This document shows, piece by piece, positions 11,368 through 20,890 of a DNA stretch of 64,000 nucleotides; the first letter of the stretch is position 1, and every line of letters starts with the position of its first letter. The notes beneath the pieces are model-generated. The model was not told where the DNA came from. It saw nothing but the letters and a program-made list of their open reading frames with translations, and ran no database searches. A program made the translations under genes and the position numbers. This stretch comes from Nematopogon swammerdamellus (lineage: Eukaryota; Arthropoda; Insecta; Lepidoptera; Adelidae): positions 4,547,739 to 4,611,738 of the forward strand of contig OX336340.1 in NCBI GenBank assembly GCA_946902875.1. The letters are read 5' to 3'.

Positions 11368-11898
11368 AAATCACGTAATGGCGCACGGTTAGAGTGAGGA
11401 ATTGTCCACCGGCGAGGAGCGGGGATCTAGTGTTTACCGATACTTTAAACTAGGGTTTCTTCAAATCCATGTTTTCAAGCGTTGTATTGTATTATAAGTT
11501 GTAGCAAATATGTTAGTATGGTCACAGATTACTAAATAGTTACTTCGTAACAGATGAATCTCTCCATAGAAAAAGTTACGTACCTTCGGCTTTAATAGCC
11601 TAAACTTTTACGACGCCAGTCGCTGCGTGCGAAAATGTACCTAAACGAAAGAGCGTAAAGTGATTATTGCTTTGCAGCTGCGCGCGGACGCGGGGCCTTG
11701 AAGCAAATTCGGTGACGTTAGGGCTGCTACTTTCGATAAAAATATCAATGCATTACACAATCTTTAATATTATTATATTGTAAAGAGGAAATATGTGTGA
11801 ATGTTTGTTCGCGAGCTGCACTGCAGCACAGATTTAAAAATGTTTTTTTACTGTTAGATAGGTACCAATTTTTTTTTTGTTTAACATATAGGCTACTA
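11368..11898. other. unassigned stretch
   Basis: Continuation of the GC-rich DNA interrupted by the hAT insertion. 11640-11720 is again GC-rich. No gene is recognised. Confidence 0.3.
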
Positions 11899-12060
11899 CT
11901 AGTTTTAGCCCGCGGCTTCGCCCTCGTTAAAATATATTAAAGGAAGAAATTAGTTCAGCCCGAAAATACTTCAGGTAATCCTACCTACCTACTACCCCTG
12001 TAATGTTATTATTGTTACCTGTACGCATGCTTATCTAACCGATTTTATTCGGTATAGATT
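11899..12060 (-). mobile_element. Helitron 3' end
   Basis: On the minus strand it ends GCCGCGGGCTAAAACTAG followed by T, the CTAG|T terminus of lepidopteran Helitrons. The 5' extent is not clear. Confidence 0.55.
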
Positions 12061-12065
12061 AAAAA

Positions 12066-12200
12066 TACATCTGCCAAGCGAAGCCGGACTTATTGCCGGC
12101 GGCAATTACTTCCAGTCGACCTTTACATACACCTTTCTGCTTGGCAGAAGGCGGACTTATTGCCGTAGGCAATCGATTTCAGTGAACCAACCTCTATATG
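12066..12200 (-). mobile_element. LINE 3' UTR with duplicated hairpin motif
   Basis: Two successive copies of the minus-strand motif ATTGCC-N3-GGCAAT followed by AAGTCC(G/-)(C/G)CTT (12082-12106 and 12150-12173). Each lies next to CTTGGCAGA, with GACTGGAAG between the two. The same motif follows the coding region of other LINEs here (see 37940-38085). Confidence 0.6.
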
Positions 12201-12280
12201 TCAGCTGTCTGAGCAGCCACTATATGTATTGCTAGCACACACAACAACAACATAAACCAAAATACCTATCTACCTACCGT

Positions 12281-12487
12281 TTTTAGTGTTCCGTACCAAA
12301 GGGTGCCACGGGACCATATTACTAAGCCCCGCCGTCCGTCCGTCTCAGCGGGCTGTATTTCTATTACCGCTATAACAAGAAATAGTAAAAATATAAAAAA
12401 TAAAGTACCTACATAGTGTTAAATCTTGTACGGTGGTACGGAACCCTTCGTGTGCGAGTCCGACTCGCACTTGTCCGGTTTTTTAGA
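12281..12487 (+). repeat. GGGTTCCG repeat, short copy
   Basis: Starts TTTTTAGTGTTCCGTACC and has GGACCATATTACTAAGCC. It ends with the hairpin GTGCGAGTCCGACTCGCAC then TTGTCCGGTTTTTT. Internally deleted relative to 47315-47765. Confidence 0.75.
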
Positions 12488-12894
12488 ATAGGTAATTATT
12501 GCTCAACAAAAACAATATACTCACATTTCTTCATCAGCAGGTAAATGGAAAAAAGAGAGATTTTTATCTCTCCTCTTGCTGGATTTACATCCATCTACTG
12601 CACATAAATTGCCACTGCCACTATTAACAGAAGCCATGTCAACTTGAATTAAGACATAGGCAAAGAAACTCTTTGGATATAGGTAGGTACGACCGTACGA
12701 AGCAGTAGCGTGAGCGCGCGCTCACGTAGTAGGTTAGCTCCACGCGGCTGTCGGCAGCCCAATGAATTATGGATCGCCGGCGGTCCGGTCGGCGGTAGGT
12801 AGTTATCGCGCGCAAGTACATAGAGTGCGTGAGCCCTGGTATGGTGCCTTTATGAGCATGGTTTTGCGAGATCATATTGAAGTTGGTCACATTC
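12488..12894. other. unassigned, with an 18-bp palindrome
   Basis: No gene is recognised. CGTGAGCGCGCGCTCACG at 12709-12726 is an exact palindrome. Opposed open frames across 12639-12944 are probably chance. Confidence 0.35.
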
Positions 12895-13130
12895 ACAGAC
12901 AATATTGTATTGTATTGTTTATTGATCATTCATATGGCAGTTAGACTGCACGTCTCGAACTTGACACAATTTGTTCTATCCGGTTCGATTACACCCACGA
13001 AGAAGAACCGACAAGAAACTTCGCAGGGTATTTTTTTTTCATACATATTTTTACAAGTATTTAGTGACTAGCCACATAATAACACCGTCCATAGTCTATC
13101 GAAAACATAGCTTGAGTGCAAGATTAACAG
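12895..13130 (-). mobile_element. SINE4B / LINE-tail fragment with (AATAC)n tail
   Basis: On the minus strand it resembles 46950-47262: a body ending ...ACTATGG(A/G)CGGTGTTATTATG, then GCGAAGTTTCTTGTCGGTTC and a tail of CAATAAACAATACAATAC type. The GTACCGTG head is absent. Confidence 0.65.
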
Positions 13131-13439
13131 TTTTGCTGAGAGTTCTGACTACAAAGTCACAACGACTGCAGTTTCTTGGGAACGTGGGAACTGCACATGA
13201 AGTGTGGAAGCTCAGATCTTTGTCAAACTTTGATACGTAATTTATATCAACATAATTATGTTAGTATATTAAACATACTACAATGTAGTATAAATTGTCA
13301 AAAATAAAAATATATGAATATTAAGATACTTGAAGTATCAAGTTGTCAATGGGTTAATAAAATTAAGGTACTAATGAGGTTAATTATTGGTAAGTTACTA
13401 TAGTACTTATAACTTATAAGTATTATATATCTTATATAT
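13131..13439. other. AT-rich, no recognisable feature
   Basis: Dominated by degenerate TA-rich runs around 13400-13450. Confidence 0.4.
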
Positions 13440-13605
13440 AACTTATAAGATACTAACAAAACATTGTGAATTGCGAAGTTTGTTTGTCAGTTCTTCTTCG
13501 CATTGAATTTAGAACTGGCGGAATTTTCGACATATACAAGCGTAGGTTACCTACCTATGGATAAAATTATACAATAAACAATAAACAATCATACCTAGTC
13601 ACATT
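13440..13605 (+). mobile_element. LINE 3' end fragment
   Basis: GCGAAGTTTGTTTGTCAGTT and CTTCTTCGCATTGAATTTAG, then AATAAACAATAAACAATC as tail. An inverted partner lies at 58650-58765, and the motif is related to the SINE4B tail. Confidence 0.6.
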
Positions 13606-13929
13606 GGATTGTCATAAAAAAAATTGCGGATAAGAAAATTTTATTGAATTGGCCATGTGCAAGATACTACGTAGGTACGTGATAACGAACCATACTGAAT
13701 GTGCATTTATGTTTCAGTGAAATATTGATAATGCTGTGCGTTCTTTATGGCGAAATAAATATCTGAATCTGAATTTGGTATCTTTAGTTAGGTCAATAAA
13801 TTAAGAAAACTGAACTGAAAACTATTTCAGGTGCATTTCCAACAACCGAGGGAGGTTTATTTTTGGATTATATTTTCTAAAAAAACTTCATTTTTCATGT
13901 ATTCATTGTAATCCCCGCCATAACGCATT
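13606..13929. other. no recognisable feature
   Basis: AT-rich. No gene or repeat partner was seen. Confidence 0.4.
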
Positions 13930-14155
13930 TCCTTCCTTACCTATAATAAAATCCAACGTCTGCTTTCTGTCTGTCTGAGTGTCTGTCTGTCCGCTTATAA
14001 CTCGAGAACCACTGAACCGATTTTAATAAAACAAAATTCTACGGATAGCTTGATTCTTCCCATCAACTATAGGCTACTTACTATCACGCTAAATAGCTTA
14101 TGAGGTTAGCAGTGAAGTGAAATATGAGAGCGGGCGGAGCCGCGGGCACAGCTTG
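13930..14155 (+). mobile_element. H2 Helitron-like element
   Basis: Starts TCCTTCCTTACCTATAATAA and ends GCCGCGGGCACAGCTTG followed by T. A copy at 20354-20577 on the other strand appears more than 90% identical over the full length. The TC start and T after the end fit Helitron insertion, though the terminal CTTG is not the usual CTRR. A (CTGT)n tract lies near the 5' end. Confidence 0.65.
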
Positions 14156-14224
14156 TATAACAATAAAATGTTTTCTGTTCTTCTTGTGATAATTTTTATT
14201 GTTTATTTCGCTTTATCTTAGTCC

Positions 14225-14590
14225 TTTTTTTTTTTATAGACTACCGGCACGGATGGCTTTGCCCAAAAGTTCAAAGAACGATTAAGACACAGCCAATAAC
14301 CCCACTCCTCGCGAAACCACGCTCAGACAGGCGCCATGCCAGCTATAAGGCGGACAAAGAGGTTGTTGTCTAATTTATTAACACGCCTTTTGAAGATTCC
14401 CAGGTTATAGGTGGTGGGGAACACACTCGCCGGAAGACCGTTCCATATTTTCGCCGTACGACATAGGAACGATTTCGAAAAGCGATGCGTTCTCAGAAGT
14501 TGTGTGTCAACAACGTGGATGTTCCGAGCGAGTCCGGCGGGTGTGACGAATACCATGTTGGCGCTTCTTTCCCGACCAAGAAGGGGGAGG
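14225..14590 (-). pseudogene. jockey/CR1-like LINE relic: C terminus and 3' UTR
   Basis: The minus-strand frame encodes SFLCRTAKIWNGLPASVFP followed by TYNLGIFKRRVN, the conserved end of many jockey/CR1-type reverse-transcriptase ORFs (R.A.LWN.LP...F). The 3' UTR carries GGCATGGCGCC, CTGAGCGTGGTTTCGCGAGG and GCCATCCGTGCCGG, then an A tract at 14229-14241. That 3' UTR resembles the tails of SINE3 and, more distantly, SINE1 and SINE2. A purine-rich GGGGGA tract interrupts upstream at 14580. Confidence 0.75.
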
Positions 14591-14804
14591 GGGAGGGGGG
14601 CAAGAAGTGGGAAGGTGCAAAAGAGATCCGTGTTTGAATATATTATATTTAATTTAAACTATAATTCGATAAAATTCGCACGAGCTGTAAGCATACCTTC
14701 CTCGTGTACAAACTCAAGCGCCGAAGTCGGTGAGTGTGGCACGCACCCCGTCTGTGCCACAGTACCGGTAGTCGTGTGACAAAAGTGGTTAGCTCACAAT
14801 TTTC

Positions 14805-15165
14805 ATAAAAAGTGTGAGCAAGTGCGAGTCGAAGTCGCGCACCGAGGGTTCCGTATCGCCATGTCATGGTCAGCGCCACTCACGCCATCTATGTATTAAT
14901 TACAATGCTTCATACTCTTTTCGGTAGATGGCGCGCATACACTTTTTTGTTTCTTGTATGGGTACCCCGTGAATTTTTTACTTTTTATTATTTTTCTTAT
15001 TTGTTGTTATATCGGCCATAATACACATATTCTGTGAAAATTTCAACGGGCTACGTGTTACGGTTCACGAGATACAGCCCTCGGACAGACAGACAGACAG
15101 ACAGAGACAGACGGCGTAGGCTTAGTAATAGGGTCCCGTACGATGGATACGGAACCCTAAAAATT
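14805..15165 (-). repeat. GGGTTCCG repeat
   Basis: Minus-strand copy. It has the hairpin region (GTGCGAGTCG on the plus strand), CGCCATGTCATGGTCAGCGC, AGATGGCGCGCATACA and (CAGA)n, and ends CGGAACCCTAAAAA. It lacks the terminal GGCCGG of the full copy. Confidence 0.8.
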
Positions 15166-15299
15166 ATTATATGGTTCGTTTGACGTTTAAGAAACAGACC
15201 TACCGTAACTGCCGGCAGTGTGGGGCATTTTTATTAATAGAATCGGATAAAATTTTAACTCTCTTCTTTCCCCCCTAAATTATGGCCGAAGGATGTAAT

Positions 15300-15425
15300 A
15301 AAATAGAATAGAAAATGCTTTATTGCTCGAAGAAACCCTCGAGAGTAAGAAGCACATTAGAACATTTACATAAGGTGCAAAGGCGGACTTATCCCTTACA
15401 GAGATTTCTTGCAGTCAGCTTTTGG
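15300..15425 (-). mobile_element. LINE 3' UTR with TATTC-type tail
   Basis: On the minus strand: GACTGCAAGAAATCTCTGT, AAGGGATAAGTCCGCCTTTG and GCAATAAAGCATTTTC, then TATTCTATTTTATT. Same family as 37940-38085. The stem ATCTC/GGGAT includes one G.T pair. Confidence 0.75.
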
Positions 15426-15883
15426 CTGTTTGAGATTCAATTGGTGGAATGTAAGTTATGGTAATAAATATTGTTTTACACTTATTTGTATAAATAACAT
15501 ATTTTAAATATTTGCGGATTTGATTGTTGTTAAATAAATGCTCAGCCGAACTATAATCCATAAATACTAATATTACTGCGATGTAATTACATGTATATAT
15601 AATATCAGGGGCATATAATATACCTGGTTTATACATGTTATATTGTAACAAGTATACATTTATTTATACATTGATTTATTTGTGCGGATGAATAATTTGA
15701 GTAGGTATATGTACTAGTTTACTAACACGTCAAAGTATTTTTTTTTCTTTTTTCTTTCTTATTGCTATTTTTATCACTCTTTAAAGTACCTAACACCTGT
15801 ACCTAACTAAACCACACCAAATAGAACGAAGAATAGCCAATACGGACGAAAGTATTATGCCTTCTTCGAGCATAGCTAAATAC
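15426..15883. other. AT-rich, no recognisable feature
   Basis: A 78-codon minus frame here is AT-rich and without a domain. Confidence 0.4.
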
Positions 15884-15978
15884 ATCATCATCAGCCTGTA
15901 TCGGTCCACTGCTGGACATAGGCCTCTCCCAAGGCACGCCACCTCACGCGGTCTTCCGCGTGGATGGATGAGAAGAGC
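15884..15978 (-). pseudogene. RTE LINE 3' fragment with inverted 5' piece
   Basis: 15886-15958 on the minus strand encodes the end ...WRALGEAYVQQWTDTG followed by the (TGA)n tail, as at 40150-40245. From 15958 the sequence TGGATGGATGAGAAGAGC continues in the opposite orientation, although in the intact relic it lies just upstream in the same orientation. This is what twin priming leaves behind. Confidence 0.65.
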
Positions 15979-16099
15979 TAAATACATATCATTTTAAAAT
16001 TCTAGTAAATTACGTAGATAAGATAAACGAGTATAATAAACGAAAATGGAAAGGTTATTATTTATTGCAATATGGTTATAGAGGTATACAGAGTGATTT

Positions 16100-17143
16100 C
16101 TATACTATACATATAAAAGAAAAAAGAACAACCCCGGACCAGTGATATGAATGAGATCTGTAAATCAGGTTGAAATAAAAAATCTCATCCATACCGACCG
16201 ATCCAGGGAAAGTTCCCAAGACACTCAGCGCATTAGCCCTCTGTATGGCCAGACTAATGCGCTGAGAGAGGTAGGCCCCAGCTCGGGCCTCCCCGGACAC
16301 TTCTATTAGTCGACTGCCTAAATCCTTGCAGAGAGACTTTGCTTCAGCTGACCAGGGACCTAATGTTTCCACAGCGAAAGCAATCATTTCATAATTTTGT
16401 GCTATTACAATATAATGATTATGCTTCACTAGCGCTGCAGCCTCAGCAGCGGCACCAGCTTTTCTTGCTGTTGACACAACGTAGCTATCAGCTAGCGTGT
16501 CGACGCAAGTGGCGTCTCAGACAAGAGCCTGACCGCGCGACCAAGGCACCAAGGTCATCCCGTCTGGGCGCTTACCGTCATCTCTGCTGAGACCGCAGGG
16601 CTCCAACAATGATGGCACATTGGCTGAGCTAAATGCGCGATTTAGAATTTCGTTTAGAGCGTGATGTCTAGAGTGTCTGCCGGCGCTCTTTTTGCACCGA
16701 AGCCCATGGAGACCATTAGACTGCACTTGTGCCCCGCAAACACACTTGTGGGGCTGCACAAGGTTACAGCCTAATCTAAGAGCGACAGCGATCCTCATGG
16801 TGTTGTCATCCAAAAGCGTGCCAAGATTTTTAGAAGGTAGCGCATTTAGCCAGGCACTTGATTCTTTTTCGCAAGAAGCTTTGTGGCGTGCCTCGTCTAC
16901 AAGGCTTTCGAAATTAAGGGCTGAAACAATTCTTTTGATGTTGATTTGATCCCAATCTTTTTGACGAAAGGGAGTTTCTGGCGGATCCGTGCCTGGACAT
17001 AGCGCCTCCCACCTCATATCAGCATCCGCTACATGACTGAACTCTAACCTGTCAACTGTAAAGGGTAACATGTTGGAGACAAGGCCAAAGACAGCATGAG
17101 TGGAGGAAATGAAAGCGGGGAGCGCTATGTCAGCTAATCGGCG
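16100..17143 (-). pseudogene. LINE relic: C-terminal ~320 codons, one stop
   Basis: The minus-strand frame runs from about 17143 (RRLADIALPAFISSTHAVFG) to 16103, broken only by a TGA at 16519-16517 where the family normally has tryptophan (LV.D.TCVDTL). Conserved blocks follow in order: WLNALPSKNLGTLLD, RLGCNL, a Cys/His cluster (C-x-C-x9-H-x3-C, then RHSRHH), SDGKRPDG-like RDDGKRPDGMTLVPW, and the terminal VETLGPWS...QRISLAIQR...SVLGTFPG. The family occurs downstream of reverse transcriptase domains in invertebrate mobile elements. The RT itself is absent, consistent with 5' truncation. I cannot name the clade. Confidence 0.8.
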
Positions 17144-17630
17144 AAATAATAAACACCTGTAGGTATGTAATTTGTTAAAATTTTCAATAACATGGAATTT
17201 GGAATTTGAAATTTAAAAATATTAATTTTTTTTAAATTTTTTTTTCTTCAAATTATGTTTTGTACAGTTTTGTTAAAAGTGACAACCTCATTGTGTCACA
17301 CGAGCGCACGGACACGTCGCGCGTGTCTCGTGCGCGACTACGAACCGCGCGCGTGGTATGACTCCGGACGCGGCGCGTTGTTGTTTCCGCGCCATAATCA
17401 TTGCGTGAATGCGTTGTAATGGCCGCACTATTTGTGCACATTATAGCTGCTATCATTTCCACATGTCTCTAATAATATGCGGTGAAAGCATTTGTTTCGG
17501 GTTGAAAGTTTATGTTATTTTTATTGTTATTGATATTGTTATTGAAAAGCAGAACTAAAGGGTAGGTGCACTCATGATGACCATTGTGAAAAGAAAGTTC
17601 ATAATGAAAAACTTTGAAATAAGTTTTTGA
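17144..17630. other. unassigned, partly GC-rich
   Basis: 17270-17460 is GC-rich with CpG-dense runs, and a 69-codon minus frame lacks any domain. The rest is AT-rich. Confidence 0.35.
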
Positions 17631-17981
17631 TTTATGGAAACTGACACGGTTGGCTACATCAACTACAACATCCGCGACGTCACCTTGGTGAACTAGGTGC
17701 CATGTCAGTGCTTCTCTTCAGTCGTGCCGGCTACACTGAACTGGACGGAAAATACGAAATATTTACACAGCCGTTTCAGTTTCAATCTACCTTACATTCA
17801 GTGCGGTGGTAGCACCTAAGTAAGGTAAGAAGGGAAGGGACCTACAGTTTTGCGTGGAATCCGAACCATGGTTAGCCTCCAACGGTCGAGCGGTCACCCA
17901 TCCAAGAACTAACCGCGCCCAGGTGTGCTTATGATCACGACCGACAGTCGACCGACCGCACCACTGTGCTACCGAGGCTAC
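17631..17981 (-). mobile_element. SINE1A, near full-length, head subtype c
   Basis: The tail at the left edge reads TTTATGGAAACTGACACGG. The head at the right edge keeps GTAGCACAGTGGTGCGGTCG, the ATAAGCACACCTGGGCGCGG block and a B-box-like GGTTCGGATTCCACG. A short piece of the body is deleted. Confidence 0.88.
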
Positions 17982-18458
17982 GAAAAGTGTGTGATTCTTT
18001 TTTTAAATTCTACTCGAAGCTTTCATCTGTGTGTTGGTTAGTTTTGAAGTTTTACTGGAATTCGAAATTAAGTTATTAGGTAAATATTTTAAAATATATC
18101 TAAGCTTCGGAAAGTTATTTCAAAAGCTCGAATTATTTTGACTTCGTAAAGATGGCACTAGATAACGCAAAAAAAAACACTCATGCGCGTAATTACTTGT
18201 TCACTTTCATCGCTCACGTTGTACGAAATAGTTCTGAAAATGTTCCAAAAACTAGCATCGATACTTTAGTCAAATGTTATACATACATACATACATTTAT
18301 TAATTTTTTCATAAACTACCGAAATAGAATATCATTTGATTTTTTTCATATTGGAGAGTTGATGGTAAGTTTAAGTATAATTTTTTTATACCTAGTAAGT
18401 ACTATTATAAATGTAAAATTATGTATACATAATATTGAAAATAAATAATTTATCGACG
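17982..18458. other. AT-rich, no recognisable feature
   Basis: A 98-codon plus-strand frame at 18152-18448 is AT-rich and has no recognisable domain. A CATA microsatellite lies at 18279-18296. Confidence 0.4.
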
Positions 18459-18575
18459 AAGACGAAGTGGTTCCGTATCGCTGAAGGCCGGGAGGACTGG
18501 AGGAAAATTGGAGAGGCGTATGTCCAGCAGTGGACGCTTACACGCTGACTGACTGACTGACTGACTGACTGAAGA
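18459..18575 (+). pseudogene. RTE LINE C-terminal fragment, (CTGA)n tail
   Basis: Encodes WFRIAEGREDWRKIGEAYVQ then QWTLTR and a stop inside the tail (CTGA)n. Severely 5'-truncated, and the same subfamily as 26672-26860, 35463-35545, 40403-40500 and 56960-57083. Confidence 0.8.
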
Positions 18576-18745
18576 TGATTTTCAGACCCAAGCGAAATTT
18601 CACGCCAAAACAAAATTTCAGAAACATCGAAATCAACCCCATGTCCTGACACCTTACCGTCGCGTCGTACCACATTTTCCAAAAACCGCAAAATACCACA
18701 ACTTTCCATTTTCATCCATATATGTCACCCTTCACTAACACTTAC

Positions 18746-18788
18746 CCAGCACAGGCAGCAACACTAGCACAACCCACAACGGCGACAT
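18746..18788 (-). CDS. candidate first coding exon encoding a signal peptide
   Basis: On the minus strand an ATG at 18788 opens MSPLWVVLVLLPVL plus one base, and ends exactly at a consensus donor, CTGG|GTAAGT. A short N terminus followed by eleven mostly aliphatic residues is the profile of a secretory signal peptide, so the product would enter the secretory pathway or the membrane. Position -3 of the ATG is a purine. The exon is 43 bases, too short for an ORF scan. The next exon should be read leftwards and start in phase 1. I do not recognise the protein. The GC-island minus frame at 4739-5056 is phase-compatible but unproven. Confidence 0.5.
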
Positions 18789-18930
18789 GTCTGGTGCGCG
18801 GGCGCGGCGGTACTGCCCGCTGCGGCTGCGCTGGGCGGAGAGCGGCGTCGCAGCCTAGAGTCGGCTACCCCCGCCTGCGCCGGCGCCGCTGCCTGCGTGC
18901 GCATCGCTGACGGAGTCGTTGGCGCTTCCA
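18789..18930 (-). promoter_or_regulatory. putative 5' UTR/promoter of the minus-strand exon
   Basis: This block of about 130 bp is over 70% GC, lies directly upstream of the candidate start codon and is unlike the flanking AT-rich DNA. No TATA box is seen. TCAGCG near 18905-18911 could serve as an initiator, but nothing fixes the start site. Confidence 0.35.
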
Positions 18931-18966
18931 GAAAGCTCACGGCATGGATAGATTGAAAGATAACAT

Positions 18967-19317
18967 TGGGGCCGGTACTTTAAAATAATGTACCGTGTGG
19001 GGCCGGTACTTTAAAAGAATAACCCCACTGCATCTCTCCCCGTGTATGTCGTAAAAGGCGACTAAGGGATATGACTCCCTTCTTATATTACTAGGTGGTA
19101 GGGTTTCACCCGCCCGGGTTGGTACCACCGCACTGAATGAAAGGTCGATCGAAACGGCTATGTAAATAGTTTGTGTTTTCCGTCCAGTTCAGTGTAGCCG
19201 GCACGACCGAAGGGAAGCACTGACATGGCACCTAGTTCACCCGGTGTTATGGGCTGACATCACGGACGTTATAGGTGATGTAGCCAACCGTGTCAGTTTC
19301 CATAAAAAAAAAAAAAA
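18967..19317 (+). mobile_element. SINE1B (GTACCGTG head)
   Basis: The GTACCGTG module starts at 18990: GTACCG, loop TGTGGGGC, CGGTAC, then AACCCCAC and GTCGTAAAAGGCGAC. It leads directly into the SINE1 body with no 5S/tRNA head, and ends TTCCATA with 14 A. A partial duplicate of the module, GGGGCCGGTACTTTAAAA, sits just upstream at 18967-18985. Confidence 0.9.
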
Positions 19318-19694
19318 TACTAGCTGGTGATTTGGAAAGCTGAAAGTGGACTGTAGGATGGTGTGGATTTCTGACCTTAGTATAGGCGTGATTCCGTCGC
19401 TATTTCATGCTTACGGTTTTCGGTGGTATCCAGGGTCGACCATTTCTTGAATGGAATGTTCTTTTAATGTTCTTGCTCCGATAAAGATGATGAACTTTCG
19501 TTTTGTCACCGGTTGGTTGTTGGAAGTCAGGGAGAACGAATGCGAATGAAAAATGATATGGAAGTGGGTTTGAAAAGGAATTTTTCATTTTACTCATGAA
19601 GTTTTCGACCTACCTACGATAATCTCCTAGCCATATGAAATTTAGTGATGTCAATGAAATATATTGAAAATCCCTAAAATGTGAAGAATAACCA
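19318..19694. other. no recognisable feature
   Basis: A 65-codon minus frame without a domain. No repeat partner was seen. Confidence 0.4.
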
Positions 19695-20353
19695 CTAGCT
19701 TTTGCCTGCGACTTCGCTCGCGTGAAATTCGTATTTAAACAGAAGAAAGTAAGTAAGCCCGCTATACCGTACCTTTATTTCGGCGCGCGGAACAATTCGG
19801 TTTGTATGAGATGAGAGCCACATCTTAGACAGAGGTTACACGCTAGGTTTTTCATCAGTTCAGTCCGTGACCTTGGTCACGACCAGATTGACGCCAGACT
19901 GACGCCAGACGTAAAATGCATTCGCACTATCAGTCTGCCATCAGTCTAGTATCAAAATATTTTAAAATCCGTCAGTCTGGTCCATCATTCCAAAAGATCC
20001 ATCCATCAAAGTAGATTAAACGGTCAGTCTGGACCATGGTTTAACCAGACTGATGGACTGAACTGATGAAAAACCTAGCGTGTAACCTCCGTCTTAGTGT
20101 AACCGAAACTGAATTTTATTTACCCTGTCCTATGTCACGTATAGTTAAATGTGATTGCAATAAGTTTCATCAAATTGGGATGATCGCTTTAAAAGTTATG
20201 GTGGAATATACATACATACATACAGAAAAGATTTCTAAAAATCCTCAATTTAGTTTTAGTATCATACATAGAGTCTACAAACGCAGTATCTCATACATAA
20301 AATAAAGTAACTTACTCCATGACCATATCTTACAGATTTATTATTAGTATTGA
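19695..20353 (-). mobile_element. H1 Helitron (Lep1-like), carrying a MITE
   Basis: On the minus strand it starts TCAATACTAATAATAAATCT and ends GAAGTCGCAGGCAAAAGCTAG followed by T, the TC...CTAG|T ends of Helitrons. Related copies are at 35876-36139, 55646-56009 and 44983-45096. A CATA microsatellite lies inside at 20211-20223. Without the MITE the element is about 390 bp with no coding capacity. Confidence 0.8.
19828..20093. mobile_element. PIF/Harbinger-like MITE inside H1
   Basis: The terminal inverted repeats are 39 bp and start GAC(A/G)GAGGTTACACGCTAGG, with one mismatch. TTA is duplicated at 19825-19827 and 20094-20096. The uninterrupted site is present in the Helitron copy at 35876-36139 (AGCCACATCTTAGCGTAACC on its complement), so both edges are certain. 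The interior holds several CAGACTGA-type repeats. The TTA target suggests PIF/Harbinger. Confidence 0.93.
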
Positions 20354-20577
20354 CAAGCTGTGCCCGCGGCTCCGCCCGCTCTCATATTTCACTTCACTGC
20401 TAACCTCATAAGCCATTTAGCGTGATAGTAAGTAGCCTATAGTTGATGGGAAGAATCAAGCTATCCGTATATTTTTTTTATTAAAATCGGTTCAGTGGTT
20501 CTCGAGTTATAAGCGGACAGACAGACAGACACTCAGACAGAAAGCAGACGTTGGATTTTATTATAGGTAAGGAAGGA
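20354..20577 (-). mobile_element. H2 Helitron-like element abutting H1
   Basis: Near-identical to 13930-14155 in the opposite orientation. Its 3' end (CACAGCTTG) directly adjoins the TC start of H1 with no spacer. The (CTGT)n block is slightly longer than in the other copy. Confidence 0.7.
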
Positions 20578-20638
20578 TTGATGATGATCAAGAGAACATA
20601 GGTACATACATACATACATTCTCCAAATGGCGCCTGTG

Positions 20639-20890
20639 ATTTTTTTTTATGTAATCCGGTATGGTTGGCTGAGTCGGAGGGGCCAAAGCTCATGCACCGA
20701 CCAGCCAATATCACCTCCGAGAAGGTAGGTGCCATACCGGAGACATCCCTGGATTGCTGGCTATACTCGACTATATGAGAACACAACCGAGGCTGCTATG
20801 CGGCAATCTTACATCCAGTACGGTGGTATCAACCCGTCGTCGTCTACAATTTGAGCCTACCAACTAGTAAGGGGCAAGGGAAGTGGTTCC
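20639..20890 (-). mobile_element. SINE2, body and tail
   Basis: Starts at the tail (TTTTTTTTATGTAATCCGG) and runs through the body to GGGGCAAGGGAAG. The tRNA head is missing. Confidence 0.85.

Noticed and set aside
14411..14779. 122-codon plus-strand frame
   Set aside because: Antisense to the LINE C-terminal relic at 14225-14590.
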